Assembly (NCBI GenBank): GCA_934467415.1
Contig: CAKSLQ010000006.1
Span: forward strand, 1-64,000
Origin: an uncultured Eubacteriales bacterium
Lineage (GTDB): Bacteria > Bacillota > Clostridia > Oscillospirales > CAG-272
Direction of reading: 5' to 3'
Length of the DNA: 64,000 nt
The notes beneath the pieces are model-generated. The model was not told where the DNA came from. It saw only the letters and a program-made list of their open reading frames with translations, and ran no database searches. Each line of letters begins with the position of its first letter. The first letter of the stretch is position 1. Below are positions 19,727 through 27,281 of this stretch, one piece after another. The translations under genes and the position numbers were made by a program.

Positions 19727-22693
19727 ATGAAAAGCAAAATTCTAAGCTTGTCTTTGGCGCTTTGCTTGCTGCTGGTCATGTTCCCGCTCGTGTTGGGAGC
19801 CTCCGCGCTTGCACCGGCGGCGGACGGCAAGGTCTATCTCACCGGCGCAGCGGATCTGAAAGCGCTGATGGGCGACTCGACCCTTTGGGGCAAGGATATC
19901 GTTCTTCAGAATGATATCGACATGACCGGTGAGACCGGCCAGACCCCGATCGGCAATGCCACCACTGCTTTCAAGGGCACATTCATCGGTGTCAAGAAGG
20001 CAGACGGCTCCAACCCCGAGATCAAGGGGCTCGACATCAAGACCACGGCGGCAACCAACCGTTGGGGTCTTATCGGCTATGCGACGGGCAATGTCACGGT
20101 CAAGAACATCACCGTCAGAGGTGAGATCTCGACTGCCGGCGGCGGTGTTGCGGGTATTGTCGGCGCGATGGTCGGCGGCAACCTCGTGATTGAAGACTGC
20201 GTCAACTATTGCACGGTTACCAGCACGAATGCTGACGCCAGCCGCGCAGGCGGTATTCTCGGTATCGCGCAGAACGCGGGCGTTTCCGTCAAGAACTGCG
20301 TCAACTACGGCGCTATCAGCGGCGTTGTCCATGCAGGCGGTGTCGTCGGCAGATTTGAGACGACGGCGAACAAGACCGGCTTCACGATGGAAATCGTGGA
20401 CTGCATCAACAACGGTGCAGTCAGCAGTTCCGGCGCTGCAGACAAATACAAACAGGACAACGGTGTCGGCGGTATCATCGGTTCTGCGGTTGACCGCGGC
20501 GGCATCACGATGACGATTTCCCGCTGTCTCAACACGGGCGATGTCAACGGTAAAACCTGTGTTGGCGGTATTCTCGGTCAGCCGGCGAATATCAATACCC
20601 CGAATCTGTCGACCGGCGCGCATGTCATCAAGGTGGCGGACTGCATGAACACCGGCGATATTACAGCCAGCGCCACTTATGCAGGCGGTATCGTCAGCTA
20701 TTTGAAAGACACTAAATATATCATTTATGTCGACCGTGTCTACAATGCGGGTGCGGTCAGCGCGGCGCAATACGGTCTGGCTGTCTTCGGCGTTCCGCGC
20801 AAATCTGTCATCAAGAATGCTTACTACAGCAACGGGCCGACTGACACGAAGGCGACTTCGGTCACGCCGGCATCTACATTTGCCGAGAACAAGGAACTCT
20901 TCCCCGGGCTTGCAAGCAGCGAGGCATGGACCGTTACAAATGCCGGCCCCGTGCTCGCATCGACGCATGAGCATGATTTTGTGGACGGCGCGTGCACGAC
21001 TTGCGGTGAAAAGGATGCATGCAAGCATACGGGCTCTCTCATTTGGGAGAAGAGTGCCGAAGGCACCTATTCGCTCGTCTGCCGCAACTGCAATGAGACG
21101 CTGCTGCCTGCGCAGAGCGAGCTGCCGACGGTATATCTCAACAACACCGGCAGCGATGCAAATCTCGGCACCGAGACGGCTCCGGTTCTGACGCTTGAGG
21201 AGGCGGTCCGGCGCCTGACGGAGACGGGCGGCTCGGTCTTCCTGCAGAACCGCTACACTATCACGAAGAGCATTGTCCTGCCGGAATGGGAAGGGAAGAT
21301 CACCTTCTGCAGCACGACGGACGCAGACGGCAATGCGACCAACGGCTTCTATTTCGGCTTTACCAGCACCATTGATACTTATAACCGGTTTGTAGACGAA
21401 AATGTCTGCCTGTCGCTCGGCGGCGATGCCGAATTCAACAACATCGTCTTCAAGGGCAATTCTCCGTATACGAAGAAAGACGGTGTGGTCACCGAGGGCA
21501 AGGATACGGTTCTCGGCATTGCAGCCAACTGGCACAATGTTGACTTCACCTACATCCGCTTCCATGACCGCGCCCGTGTCTTCTTCGTTGAGGGCACCCG
21601 CCTCTCGACCGAGAGCAATACCGAGGTAAAGGATGTCACGGTCAATTTCTACGGTCCCGCCGTTTCCAGCGGCAACCCGGACGGATTTGTGCCGTTCTTC
21701 CACATCGTTCTCGGCGACTGGTACGGCACCGGAGAGGCAATCGACTGCTCCAACAAGACGGTCACGCTGAATATGCGCATCGGCAAGTTCGGCAGCGGCG
21801 CGGCGGAACTGGTCTACACGATGTCTACGCATGATTATGTCGGACGCAAGGCGGGCACATCTTCCAACTGCGCGACAACCATCAACCTGTATGATGCTTC
21901 TGTCATTCAGAAGCTGCGCACCGGCTACAGAAATACAGAGGAGGCAGGCAGCACGGCGTCTCTGGATTCGCTGACGCTCAACTTCAACGACAATTCCGCC
22001 ATCAGCCAGGTTGCTCTCCTCAGAAATGTCAAGAACACGGTTGTCAACATTTCCGATAAGGCGAACGGCCGCACAAAGCCGATGAGCGGTTACTTTGACT
22101 TCCGCGCACACGGTGCTTTTGCAAATGAGACCGAGCCTGCAACGGTTACGGCCACCTACGGCTCGCACAGCTTCGCCGCCGGCGTGGCGACGCCCTTTGA
22201 CACGGAGACCAACGGTCAGGGTCGTTATACGCTGAACGCAACGACGAGCGTTGATTGCAGCGACTGGACTTATGTAAATGCAGACGGCACTTACACGCGC
22301 ACCTGCCCGACCTGCGGCAGAACCGAGACAGTGGTTTCGCTGGCATTCGGCTCGACAACTGCAACGAGCACGGGCAGCACGGTCCGCTTCATCGCCGAGA
22401 TGACGCTCGGCAAGGATGCAGCCGTTGAAAAGTACGGTATGCTCATCACGGCGCTGGCGGATCAGACGGCAGGCAGCGGTAGCTTCGCAGATGAAAGATT
22501 CGCATTTGCGGAGGGCACCGATGTCACGGCGGCTGTGGACGGCAAACTCCGTTTTGCGGCAGACCTTACCGGTATTCCCGCAGGCAAGGGTGATACGCCC
22601 ATCTATGCATGGGCATATGTGAAGCTCGCGGGTCTGGACGATCTTGTCGTGCTGCCCTTTGATGCAGTCACGGCAAACGGGCTGAAGAAGTGA
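19727..22693 (+). CDS. Secreted GLUG/beta-helix surface protein, cassette 2
   Basis: This 988-residue paralogue of the cassette 1 protein starts at the ATG preceded by cgaaagggaga; the upstream in-frame extension lacks a signal peptide. The signal peptide is MKSKILSLSLALCLLLVMFP. GLUG repeats run to about residue 400 (GGILGIAQNAG, GGVVGRF, GGIIGSA, GGILGQP). A Cys module (GACTTCGEKDACKH, CRNCNE) and a beta-helix module from VYLNNTGSDANLGTETAP follow. The final 118 residues are identical to cassette 1 at protein level. No cell-wall anchor motif is visible. The function is unknown. Confidence 0.85.
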   Translation: MKSKILSLSLALCLLLVMFPLVLGASALAPAADGKVYLTGAADLKALMGDSTLWGKDIVLQNDIDMTGETGQTPIGNATTAFKGTFIGVKKADGSNPEIKGLDIKTTAATNRWGLIGYATGNVTVKNITVRGEISTAGGGVAGIVGAMVGGNLVIEDCVNYCTVTSTNADASRAGGILGIAQNAGVSVKNCVNYGAISGVVHAGGVVGRFETTANKTGFTMEIVDCINNGAVSSSGAADKYKQDNGVGGIIGSAVDRGGITMTISRCLNTGDVNGKTCVGGILGQPANINTPNLSTGAHVIKVADCMNTGDITASATYAGGIVSYLKDTKYIIYVDRVYNAGAVSAAQYGLAVFGVPRKSVIKNAYYSNGPTDTKATSVTPASTFAENKELFPGLASSEAWTVTNAGPVLASTHEHDFVDGACTTCGEKDACKHTGSLIWEKSAEGTYSLVCRNCNETLLPAQSELPTVYLNNTGSDANLGTETAPVLTLEEAVRRLTETGGSVFLQNRYTITKSIVLPEWEGKITFCSTTDADGNATNGFYFGFTSTIDTYNRFVDENVCLSLGGDAEFNNIVFKGNSPYTKKDGVVTEGKDTVLGIAANWHNVDFTYIRFHDRARVFFVEGTRLSTESNTEVKDVTVNFYGPAVSSGNPDGFVPFFHIVLGDWYGTGEAIDCSNKTVTLNMRIGKFGSGAAELVYTMSTHDYVGRKAGTSSNCATTINLYDASVIQKLRTGYRNTEEAGSTASLDSLTLNFNDNSAISQVALLRNVKNTVVNISDKANGRTKPMSGYFDFRAHGAFANETEPATVTATYGSHSFAAGVATPFDTETNGQGRYTLNATTSVDCSDWTYVNADGTYTRTCPTCGRTETVVSLAFGSTTATSTGSTVRFIAEMTLGKDAAVEKYGMLITALADQTAGSGSFADERFAFAEGTDVTAAVDGKLRFAADLTGIPAGKGDTPIYAWAYVKLAGLDDLVVLPFDAVTANGLKK

Positions 22694-22707
22694 GGAGGAG
22701 AAGCAGT

Positions 22708-22872
22708 ATGCGAAAGAATCAATATGAGCAGCCGAAGCTGCAGCTCGTTTCGCTTGCACCGAACGATGTTCTCCTTGCAAGCACGGGCAACCCGGAAGAC
22801 CCGGACAATGAACTGGACACGGGCTACACGGTCAAACTCAACAGTACGACCTGGAAGGACATCTGGGGTTAA
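22708..22872 (+). CDS. Small conserved peptide of unknown function, cassette 2
   Basis: This 54-residue peptide is identical to the cassette 1 peptide except for one Leu-to-Pro change just before NDVLLAS. It has the same gaggagga ribosome site and the same distance to the GLUG gene and terminator. It lies inside the homogenised 610-nt block, so its near-identity reflects recent copying rather than strong constraint. The function is unknown. Confidence 0.75.
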   Translation: MRKNQYEQPKLQLVSLAPNDVLLASTGNPEDPDNELDTGYTVKLNSTTWKDIWG

Positions 22873-22883
22873 AAAATAAAAAA

Positions 22884-22905
22884 GGCGGCGAAAGCCGCCT
22901 TTTTT
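22884..22905 (+). terminator. Terminator of cassette 2
   Basis: ggcggc-gaaa-gccgcc followed by a T tract, identical in form to the cassette 1 terminator. Confidence 0.9.
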
Positions 22906-22933
22906 ATTTTTGTGCATAATTGCTTTGCGGCCG

Positions 22934-23003
22934 GGGCGCGCTTGAGCTGATGGAGAACGATTGCCTCAAAGCCGCTGCGGATAAAGACGAAGCCATCGGC
23001 TGA
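22934..23003 (+). pseudogene. Duplicated 3' fragment of mrp
   Basis: About 70 nt match the last codons of mrp (16032-16100) with only a few changes (gagctgatggagaacgatt is shared; atcggctga here against atcggataa there). The fragment has no start or body of the gene. It is followed by a copy of the mrp terminator. It is a relic marking where an upstream flank was carried along when the GLUG cassette was duplicated. Confidence 0.85.
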
Positions 23004-23010
23004 CAGAATC

Positions 23011-23054
23011 AAAAAGTGCAAAAAGAAGCCCTGCACAAACTTTTTGCACTTTTT
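23011..23054 (+). terminator. Duplicated mrp terminator
   Basis: Arms aaaaagtgcaaaaag (23011-23025) and ctttttgcacttttt (23040-23054) pair over 15 bp. The stem is that of the terminator at 16109-16151, with a different loop. Confidence 0.8.
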
Positions 23055-23468
23055 AATTTGCGCGATGTAAAAAATTCAAGTCCGGCCTTCGTTCGGTAAA
23101 AGGCGAAGTATAGCCGAGCGTGTGTAAAAAAATACAAAACGGACGATATTGTTGTGCTTTTTTGCATTGTGCAGAATGCTGAAAAATCAAAGGCGCAGGA
23201 ATAGGCTATACCCCGCAAATTCACTGTAGTAAACCTGTTTTTTCGTTAAAAACAACATTTGTTCAGACATATCAAACAAAAACACAAGTTGAATTTTGTG
23301 CAACTCCGTCACGGTAAAAGAGAGGCTGTTTTTCGCGGTGTAAAAAATGCAAGGCGTGTTTGATTTTTTATGCCTTGCTTTCAAAGGCGGCAAAGTTTAC
23401 ACTTATAATAATCATGCTTGTATTATGCAGAAATGTATAATCGGCAAATGTTTGAAAGGGAGAAAACT
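23055..23468 (+). other. AT-rich gap upstream of cassette 3
   Basis: About 410 nt without a supportable gene. Short blocks match the cassette 2 upstream region in the same order, ending with ggcaaatgtttgaaagggag before the ATG. A weak promoter may lie near 23396-23424 (TTTACA, 17 nt, TGTATT). The -10 is poor, so I do not call it separately. Confidence 0.5.
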
Positions 23469-26400
23469 ATGAAAAACAAGATTTCCATGCTTGTCCTCGC
23501 GCTCTGCATGGTCTTCGCGCTGTCGGTTTTCACGGTCGGCATTGCCGCCGCGCTGCCGGACGGCTATGAGGGCTATACCGAGATTGCGGACGAGGCGGGC
23601 CTGCGCACCCTGATGGGCAGCACGGACGCGGATGTGCTGGCAGGCAAGTATGTCCTGACGGCGAACATCACGCTCGGCGCAGATTCCCAGTCGCCGATCG
23701 GCACGGCCGACGCGCCGTTTACCGGCGTGTTCGACGGTCACAATCACACCGTCAGCGGCGTGAACCTCTCCGGCGCGGCCAACGTCGGCTTCTTCGGTGC
23801 GACAAGCGGCGCGACGGTCAAAAACCTGACGCTGGCGGGCAAAGTCACCGCAACCGGCGAAATGGTCGGCGGCTTTATCGGGCTTGCAAAGATGCCCCTT
23901 ACGATTGAAAACTGTACGAACAGGGTCGAGGTCAAGGGCGCTGCAAGCGTCGGCGGCTTTGTCGGCTACGTCGAGTCCGTTGCAAGTCAGGCTCTAAGTG
24001 TGACAAGCTGCACCAACGATGCGGCAGTGACTGCAACCGCTGCCGCGGGCAGCAAAGGCGTCGGCGGCTTTACCGGACATGTCTATAACATCACTGCGGG
24101 ATCGCCTGTCACGATCGTTGGATTTACCAACACGAAGAATGGCGCAATCAGCGGTGCAACGGATGTCGGCGGTCTCGCGGGACGCTTATCCTGCGGTAAC
24201 AAAACTTCGGCCGCTACTGTGGTTAAACAGTGCGGGAATTACGGCGACATCACGTCAACCGGCGCATATGTCGGCGGCCTGTTCGGTTTTGTAGACAGCA
24301 ATGGTATTGCTGCGAGCAATGGTATTGTTGAGAGCATAAAGACGTTCAGCGAACTTTACAATGCAGGTACGGTTTCTGCAAAGGGAAAGTATAAGGCGGG
24401 TATCATCGGTATCCTTCGCTCTTATGTAAACAATCAGTTCACGCTTTCCGATTCGATAAACGTAGGCAAGATTTCCGACACGGGCAACGTCGGTGTTATG
24501 GCCGGCATTCTCGGCGGCGGCAACCTGAAGCCCGGTGTGTATGCTATTAAGCGCGTCTACAACGGCGGCGTTATGGATACGCGTTCAACAAGCTCCGTCA
24601 GCGCTATTTGCGCGGCTTACAACAAAGGCGTGCTTACCGACGGTTACTACAGAGCGGACTGCGGTGCAAGTGATGCAAAGGCTACCAAAGTCACGCTCGC
24701 ATCGACGGTCGCCGAGAACAGAGCGCTGCTGCCCGGTCTTGCCGAGAGCAAAGCATGGATCATCACCAACGGTGACCCGATCTTCGCATATCAGCATCCC
24801 GAGCACAACTATGTAAACGGCGTCTGCACGGTCTGCGGCGAAGCCGACCCGAGCGCATGCGCACATACGAATAAGCTTGATGAGATTCTCACCCCCGCAA
24901 CCTGTGTTGCAACCGGCATCAAGAATGTCGTTTGCGCAAACTGCAGTGAAGTGCTTGAAAAGAATGTCGTCATTCCGATCGACGCGGACAATCATGCAAG
25001 CGCCGGTATCTGGGAAAAGAATACCGACGGCAAGTATGACTGCGTATGCCCGGATTGCGGCAAGGCGCTGATTAACGGTCAGGCAGAGCAGCCGACCATC
25101 CACATCAAGAAGGGCGGCAGCGACAAGGCGGACGGCCTCACGGCCGACACGGCTGTCGAAACGCTCCCCGAGGCAGTCAAACGCATTGCGGGGACCGGCG
25201 GCACGGTGCATTTCGATGCCCGCGTCGAGATCACGGCGGATGTTGAACTGCCCGCATATACCGAGACCATCACCTTTAAGGGTGAGCAGGATGCAAAGGG
25301 GCTCGCCATCAGCGGTATTGTCATTGTAACCACCGGCAAGTCGCTGACGCTCGGCGGACCTTCCGTCTTTGACGGCATCGTCTTCAAGGGCAACAGCACA
25401 AAGGCCGCATCGCTCATCCGCATCCTTGCAAACTGGAACGATGTCACGTTCGGCTATGTCCGCGTACACGACAACGCAACGCTTGATTTCTATGCAGGCA
25501 AGTATCTGGACGGCGCAGACAACACCGAGGCCAAGAACGTCACGATCAATCTGGACGGCGCGGCCATGTCCACGGGCAACCTCGACACCGCGGTATTCTA
25601 CAGAACGATCGTGCTCGGCTCCTGGTTCGGCGCGGCTGACCAGACCGTATCCAACAAAACCGTTACGCTGAACGTCGGCAACGGCAAGGTGCACGGCCTC
25701 GCGGATGACAAAACGGTAGCTGCTTCGATCAGCACACTGTACACGATGTCCTCGACATCGAACAACGCGAACGCAACCTGCCAGACGCCGAACTGTGCGA
25801 CGATCGTCAACCTGAACGGCAAAACCGTCGTCAAGACGCTGCGCACCGGCGATAGAAACGTCAATGCGGGTGCGGATTACGCAGGCACGGGCTATCTGGA
25901 CAGTCTGACGCTCAACTTCAACGACAATGCAGTGCTTTCCGCAACCGGCGTTATCCGGAATGCGAAGAACACGGTTGTCAACATCTCCGGCAAGGCGGAC
26001 GGTCGTACCGTGCCGCTGACCAAGGGCATTCAGTTTGCTTCCTTTGGTGCGTTTGACGAGGGAACCGAGCCTGCAATCATCACCGCGACCTACGGCTCGC
26101 ACAGCTTTGCCGCCGGCGTGGCGACGCCCTTTGACACGGCTACCAACGGCAAGGATCGCTATACGCTGAACGAGAATATTGTAAACGAATGCACGTTTGT
26201 CCCCACGGTCGTCGATGGCGCATATGTCGGCATGTGCGAGTGCGGCAGACGCGGCGAGACGCTTGCTTCGCTGACGCTTGCCAACACGTCCGCGGCAATC
26301 TACTCGAACGACACCGCGGCCGTCCGCTACATCGTCAAGCTCGATGCCGCGACGGAAGTCACGGTGGAGAACTACGGCATCATGATCGCACAGACGGCGG

Positions 26401-26600
26401 AAACCGTCAACGCGAAGTCCGCGGTGCTGACCAATGCATTTGAGGGTACGACGACCTATGCGGTTGACCTCGTGAACATCCCGAAGGACGCATGCGACAC
26501 AAGCATCTACGCATGGGCATATGTCAACCTCACGGGCGGCGTGCAGATCGTTCTGCCGATCGACGCCGTCACCGTAAACGGGCTGATTCCGCAGGCATAA
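23469..26600 (+). CDS. Secreted GLUG/beta-helix surface protein, cassette 3
   Basis: This is the third paralogue, 1043 residues, starting at the ATG after gaaagggag. The signal peptide is MKNKISMLVLALCMVFALSVF. GLUG repeats (GGFIGLA, GGFVGYV, GGFTGHV, GGLAGRL, GGLFGFV) run to about residue 430. Cys pairs follow (GVCTVCGEAD, VCANCSE, VCPDCGK). A beta-helix module begins IHIKKGGSDKADGLTADTA. The C-terminal domain (ASLTLANTSAAIYSND to the end) is homologous to that of cassettes 1 and 2 but clearly diverged, so it escaped the recent homogenisation. No anchor is visible. The function is unknown. Confidence 0.85.
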   Translation: MKNKISMLVLALCMVFALSVFTVGIAAALPDGYEGYTEIADEAGLRTLMGSTDADVLAGKYVLTANITLGADSQSPIGTADAPFTGVFDGHNHTVSGVNLSGAANVGFFGATSGATVKNLTLAGKVTATGEMVGGFIGLAKMPLTIENCTNRVEVKGAASVGGFVGYVESVASQALSVTSCTNDAAVTATAAAGSKGVGGFTGHVYNITAGSPVTIVGFTNTKNGAISGATDVGGLAGRLSCGNKTSAATVVKQCGNYGDITSTGAYVGGLFGFVDSNGIAASNGIVESIKTFSELYNAGTVSAKGKYKAGIIGILRSYVNNQFTLSDSINVGKISDTGNVGVMAGILGGGNLKPGVYAIKRVYNGGVMDTRSTSSVSAICAAYNKGVLTDGYYRADCGASDAKATKVTLASTVAENRALLPGLAESKAWIITNGDPIFAYQHPEHNYVNGVCTVCGEADPSACAHTNKLDEILTPATCVATGIKNVVCANCSEVLEKNVVIPIDADNHASAGIWEKNTDGKYDCVCPDCGKALINGQAEQPTIHIKKGGSDKADGLTADTAVETLPEAVKRIAGTGGTVHFDARVEITADVELPAYTETITFKGEQDAKGLAISGIVIVTTGKSLTLGGPSVFDGIVFKGNSTKAASLIRILANWNDVTFGYVRVHDNATLDFYAGKYLDGADNTEAKNVTINLDGAAMSTGNLDTAVFYRTIVLGSWFGAADQTVSNKTVTLNVGNGKVHGLADDKTVAASISTLYTMSSTSNNANATCQTPNCATIVNLNGKTVVKTLRTGDRNVNAGADYAGTGYLDSLTLNFNDNAVLSATGVIRNAKNTVVNISGKADGRTVPLTKGIQFASFGAFDEGTEPAIITATYGSHSFAAGVATPFDTATNGKDRYTLNENIVNECTFVPTVVDGAYVGMCECGRRGETLASLTLANTSAAIYSNDTAAVRYIVKLDAATEVTVENYGIMIAQTAETVNAKSAVLTNAFEGTTTYAVDLVNIPKDACDTSIYAWAYVNLTGGVQIVLPIDAVTVNGLIPQA

Positions 26601-26613
26601 GGAGGCTATCGAC

Positions 26614-26781
26614 ATGAGAAAAAATTACGAACAGCCGAAGCTGGAGCTTGTTGCAGTCGCGGCAAACGATGTTCTGCTGGCCAGCGGCGGCACGGAAGAT
26701 CCGACCGTTACGGCGGGCGGTCTCACCAACACGTTTACCGGCGCGAAGACCGAACTCAGCTGGAACGAGATCTGGTCGTAA
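26614..26781 (+). CDS. Small conserved peptide of unknown function, cassette 3
   Basis: This 55-residue peptide starts at the ATG 9 nt after taaggaggc, 13 nt beyond the GLUG stop. It keeps MRKxYEQPKLxLV (1-13), NDVLLAS (18-24) and the end LSWNEIWS, aligned with TTWKDIWG of the other two. The central part (GGTEDPTVTAGGLTN...) is different. Because this copy is outside the homogenised block, the conserved ends are real evidence that the peptide is a selected gene. It is too short for standard ORF cut-offs. Confidence 0.75.
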   Translation: MRKNYEQPKLELVAVAANDVLLASGGTEDPTVTAGGLTNTFTGAKTELSWNEIWS

Positions 26782-26807
26782 ATTGACCATCCCAATCGGC
26801 AAAGCGG

Positions 26808-26836
26808 GGCGGAGAGCAACAGCTCTCCGCCTTTTT
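26808..26836 (+). terminator. Terminator of cassette 3
   Basis: ggcggagagc (26808-26817), loop aaca, gctctccgcc (26822-26831), then five T residues. Confidence 0.9.
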
Positions 26837-26857
26837 GCGTTTTGCGGCGGAAAGGGC

Positions 26858-26886
26858 TTGCGCCGCCTGCAAAACTGTGTTATACT
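26858..26886 (+). promoter_or_regulatory. Promoter of the cobalamin-riboswitch transcript
   Basis: TTGCGC (26858-26863), a 17-nt spacer and TATACT (26881-26886), with spacer end aaaactgtgt giving an extended -10. The riboswitch begins about 20 nt downstream. Confidence 0.7.
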
Positions 26887-26904
26887 GATTCCGACATTTG
26901 AATA

Positions 26905-27110
26905 TGCAGCAGAGTGTCGGCCATACCGTGCGGGTACGGCCGGTGAAAAGGGAATCGGGTGAGAGTCCCGAGCGATACCAGTCGCCGTATGCCCCGAATG
27001 CGTGCGCTCCGTTGACGAAAGTCAGTCATTGGGAAACTGAGAAGGCAGGAGCGCGGGCGCCGCGCAAGCGATAGGGGACAAGTCGAAAGACCTGCTCTGA
27101 TGCCGCGCCG
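26905..27110 (+). ncRNA. Cobalamin riboswitch aptamer
   Basis: The conserved core is visible: ggtgaaaagggaatc-gggtgagagtcccgagcg (26940s-26970s), matching the GGGAA ... GGTGAAAATCC ... CG pattern. The B12 box aagtcgaaagacctgct (about 27081-27097) agrees with AGYCAGGAGACCTGCC at 13 of 16 positions. A P2-type hairpin (ggcc-ataccgtgcgggta-ggcc) precedes the core. Class assignment (AdoCbl or MeCbl preferring) is not possible by eye. Cobalamin binding normally shuts down the downstream gene; the next gene is the SLH/DUF4430 protein at 27282. Confidence 0.88.
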
Positions 27111-27152
27111 CAACGCTTTTTTGAGAAAAAGCAGGCGCGGTATTTCGCCGCG

Positions 27153-27185
27153 CTTGGAAAAACGAGCTTTTCAAGGGCTTTTTTC
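27153..27185 (+). terminator. Putative riboswitch expression-platform terminator 1
   Basis: cttggaaa (27153-27160) pairs with ttttcaag (27168-27175), followed by ggcttttttc. The 5' end overlaps another possible hairpin (gcgcgg 27135-27140 with ccgcgc 27148-27153), giving mutually exclusive folds as expected of an expression platform. Confidence 0.5.
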
Positions 27186-27219
27186 AGTGCGGCATTCTGC
27201 AAGGCGCGGGAAAACTGCC

Positions 27220-27248
27220 GCGGTGATCTTCGGGTCGCCGCGCTTTTT
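27220..27248 (+). terminator. Putative riboswitch expression-platform terminator 2
   Basis: gcggtgatc (27220-27228), UUCG-type loop ttcg, ggtcgccgc (27233-27241), then gc and five T residues, 33 nt before the start codon. A segment gcggca near 27190 could pair with tgccgc (27216-27221) as an antiterminator. The position inside the leader of a single gene supports control by transcription termination. Confidence 0.65.
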
Positions 27249-27281
27249 ATATAGATGACAGAAAATGAAAGGATAGATCCC

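Larger units (their letters stand above)
22311..22920 (+). repeat. Near-identical 610-nt block, copy 2
   Basis: This is the partner of 18822-19432. The differences I see are G/A at the join, T/C changing Leu to Pro in the peptide, two silent third-base changes in the peptide and one fewer A before the terminator. Copy identity ends exactly at ataat, after which this copy runs into a fragment of mrp. Confidence 0.9.

Noticed and set aside
16427..22780. Minus-strand open frames of 954 and 1012 residues opposite the GLUG genes
   Set aside because: They lack ribosome sites, signal or domain features, and their codon pattern is the mirror of the strongly supported plus-strand genes. The high GC of third positions keeps the antisense frame open.
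23009..23393. Short minus-strand frames in the gap before cassette 3
   Set aside because: They are low-complexity, overlap the duplicated mrp terminator and AT-rich leader, and have no start signals.
19219..26781. Calling the three small peptides RiPP precursors
   Set aside because: A leader-like front and small-residue break are suggestive. However, there is no radical SAM enzyme, cyclodehydratase, lanthionine synthetase, peptidase or dedicated exporter nearby, so the call would be speculation.
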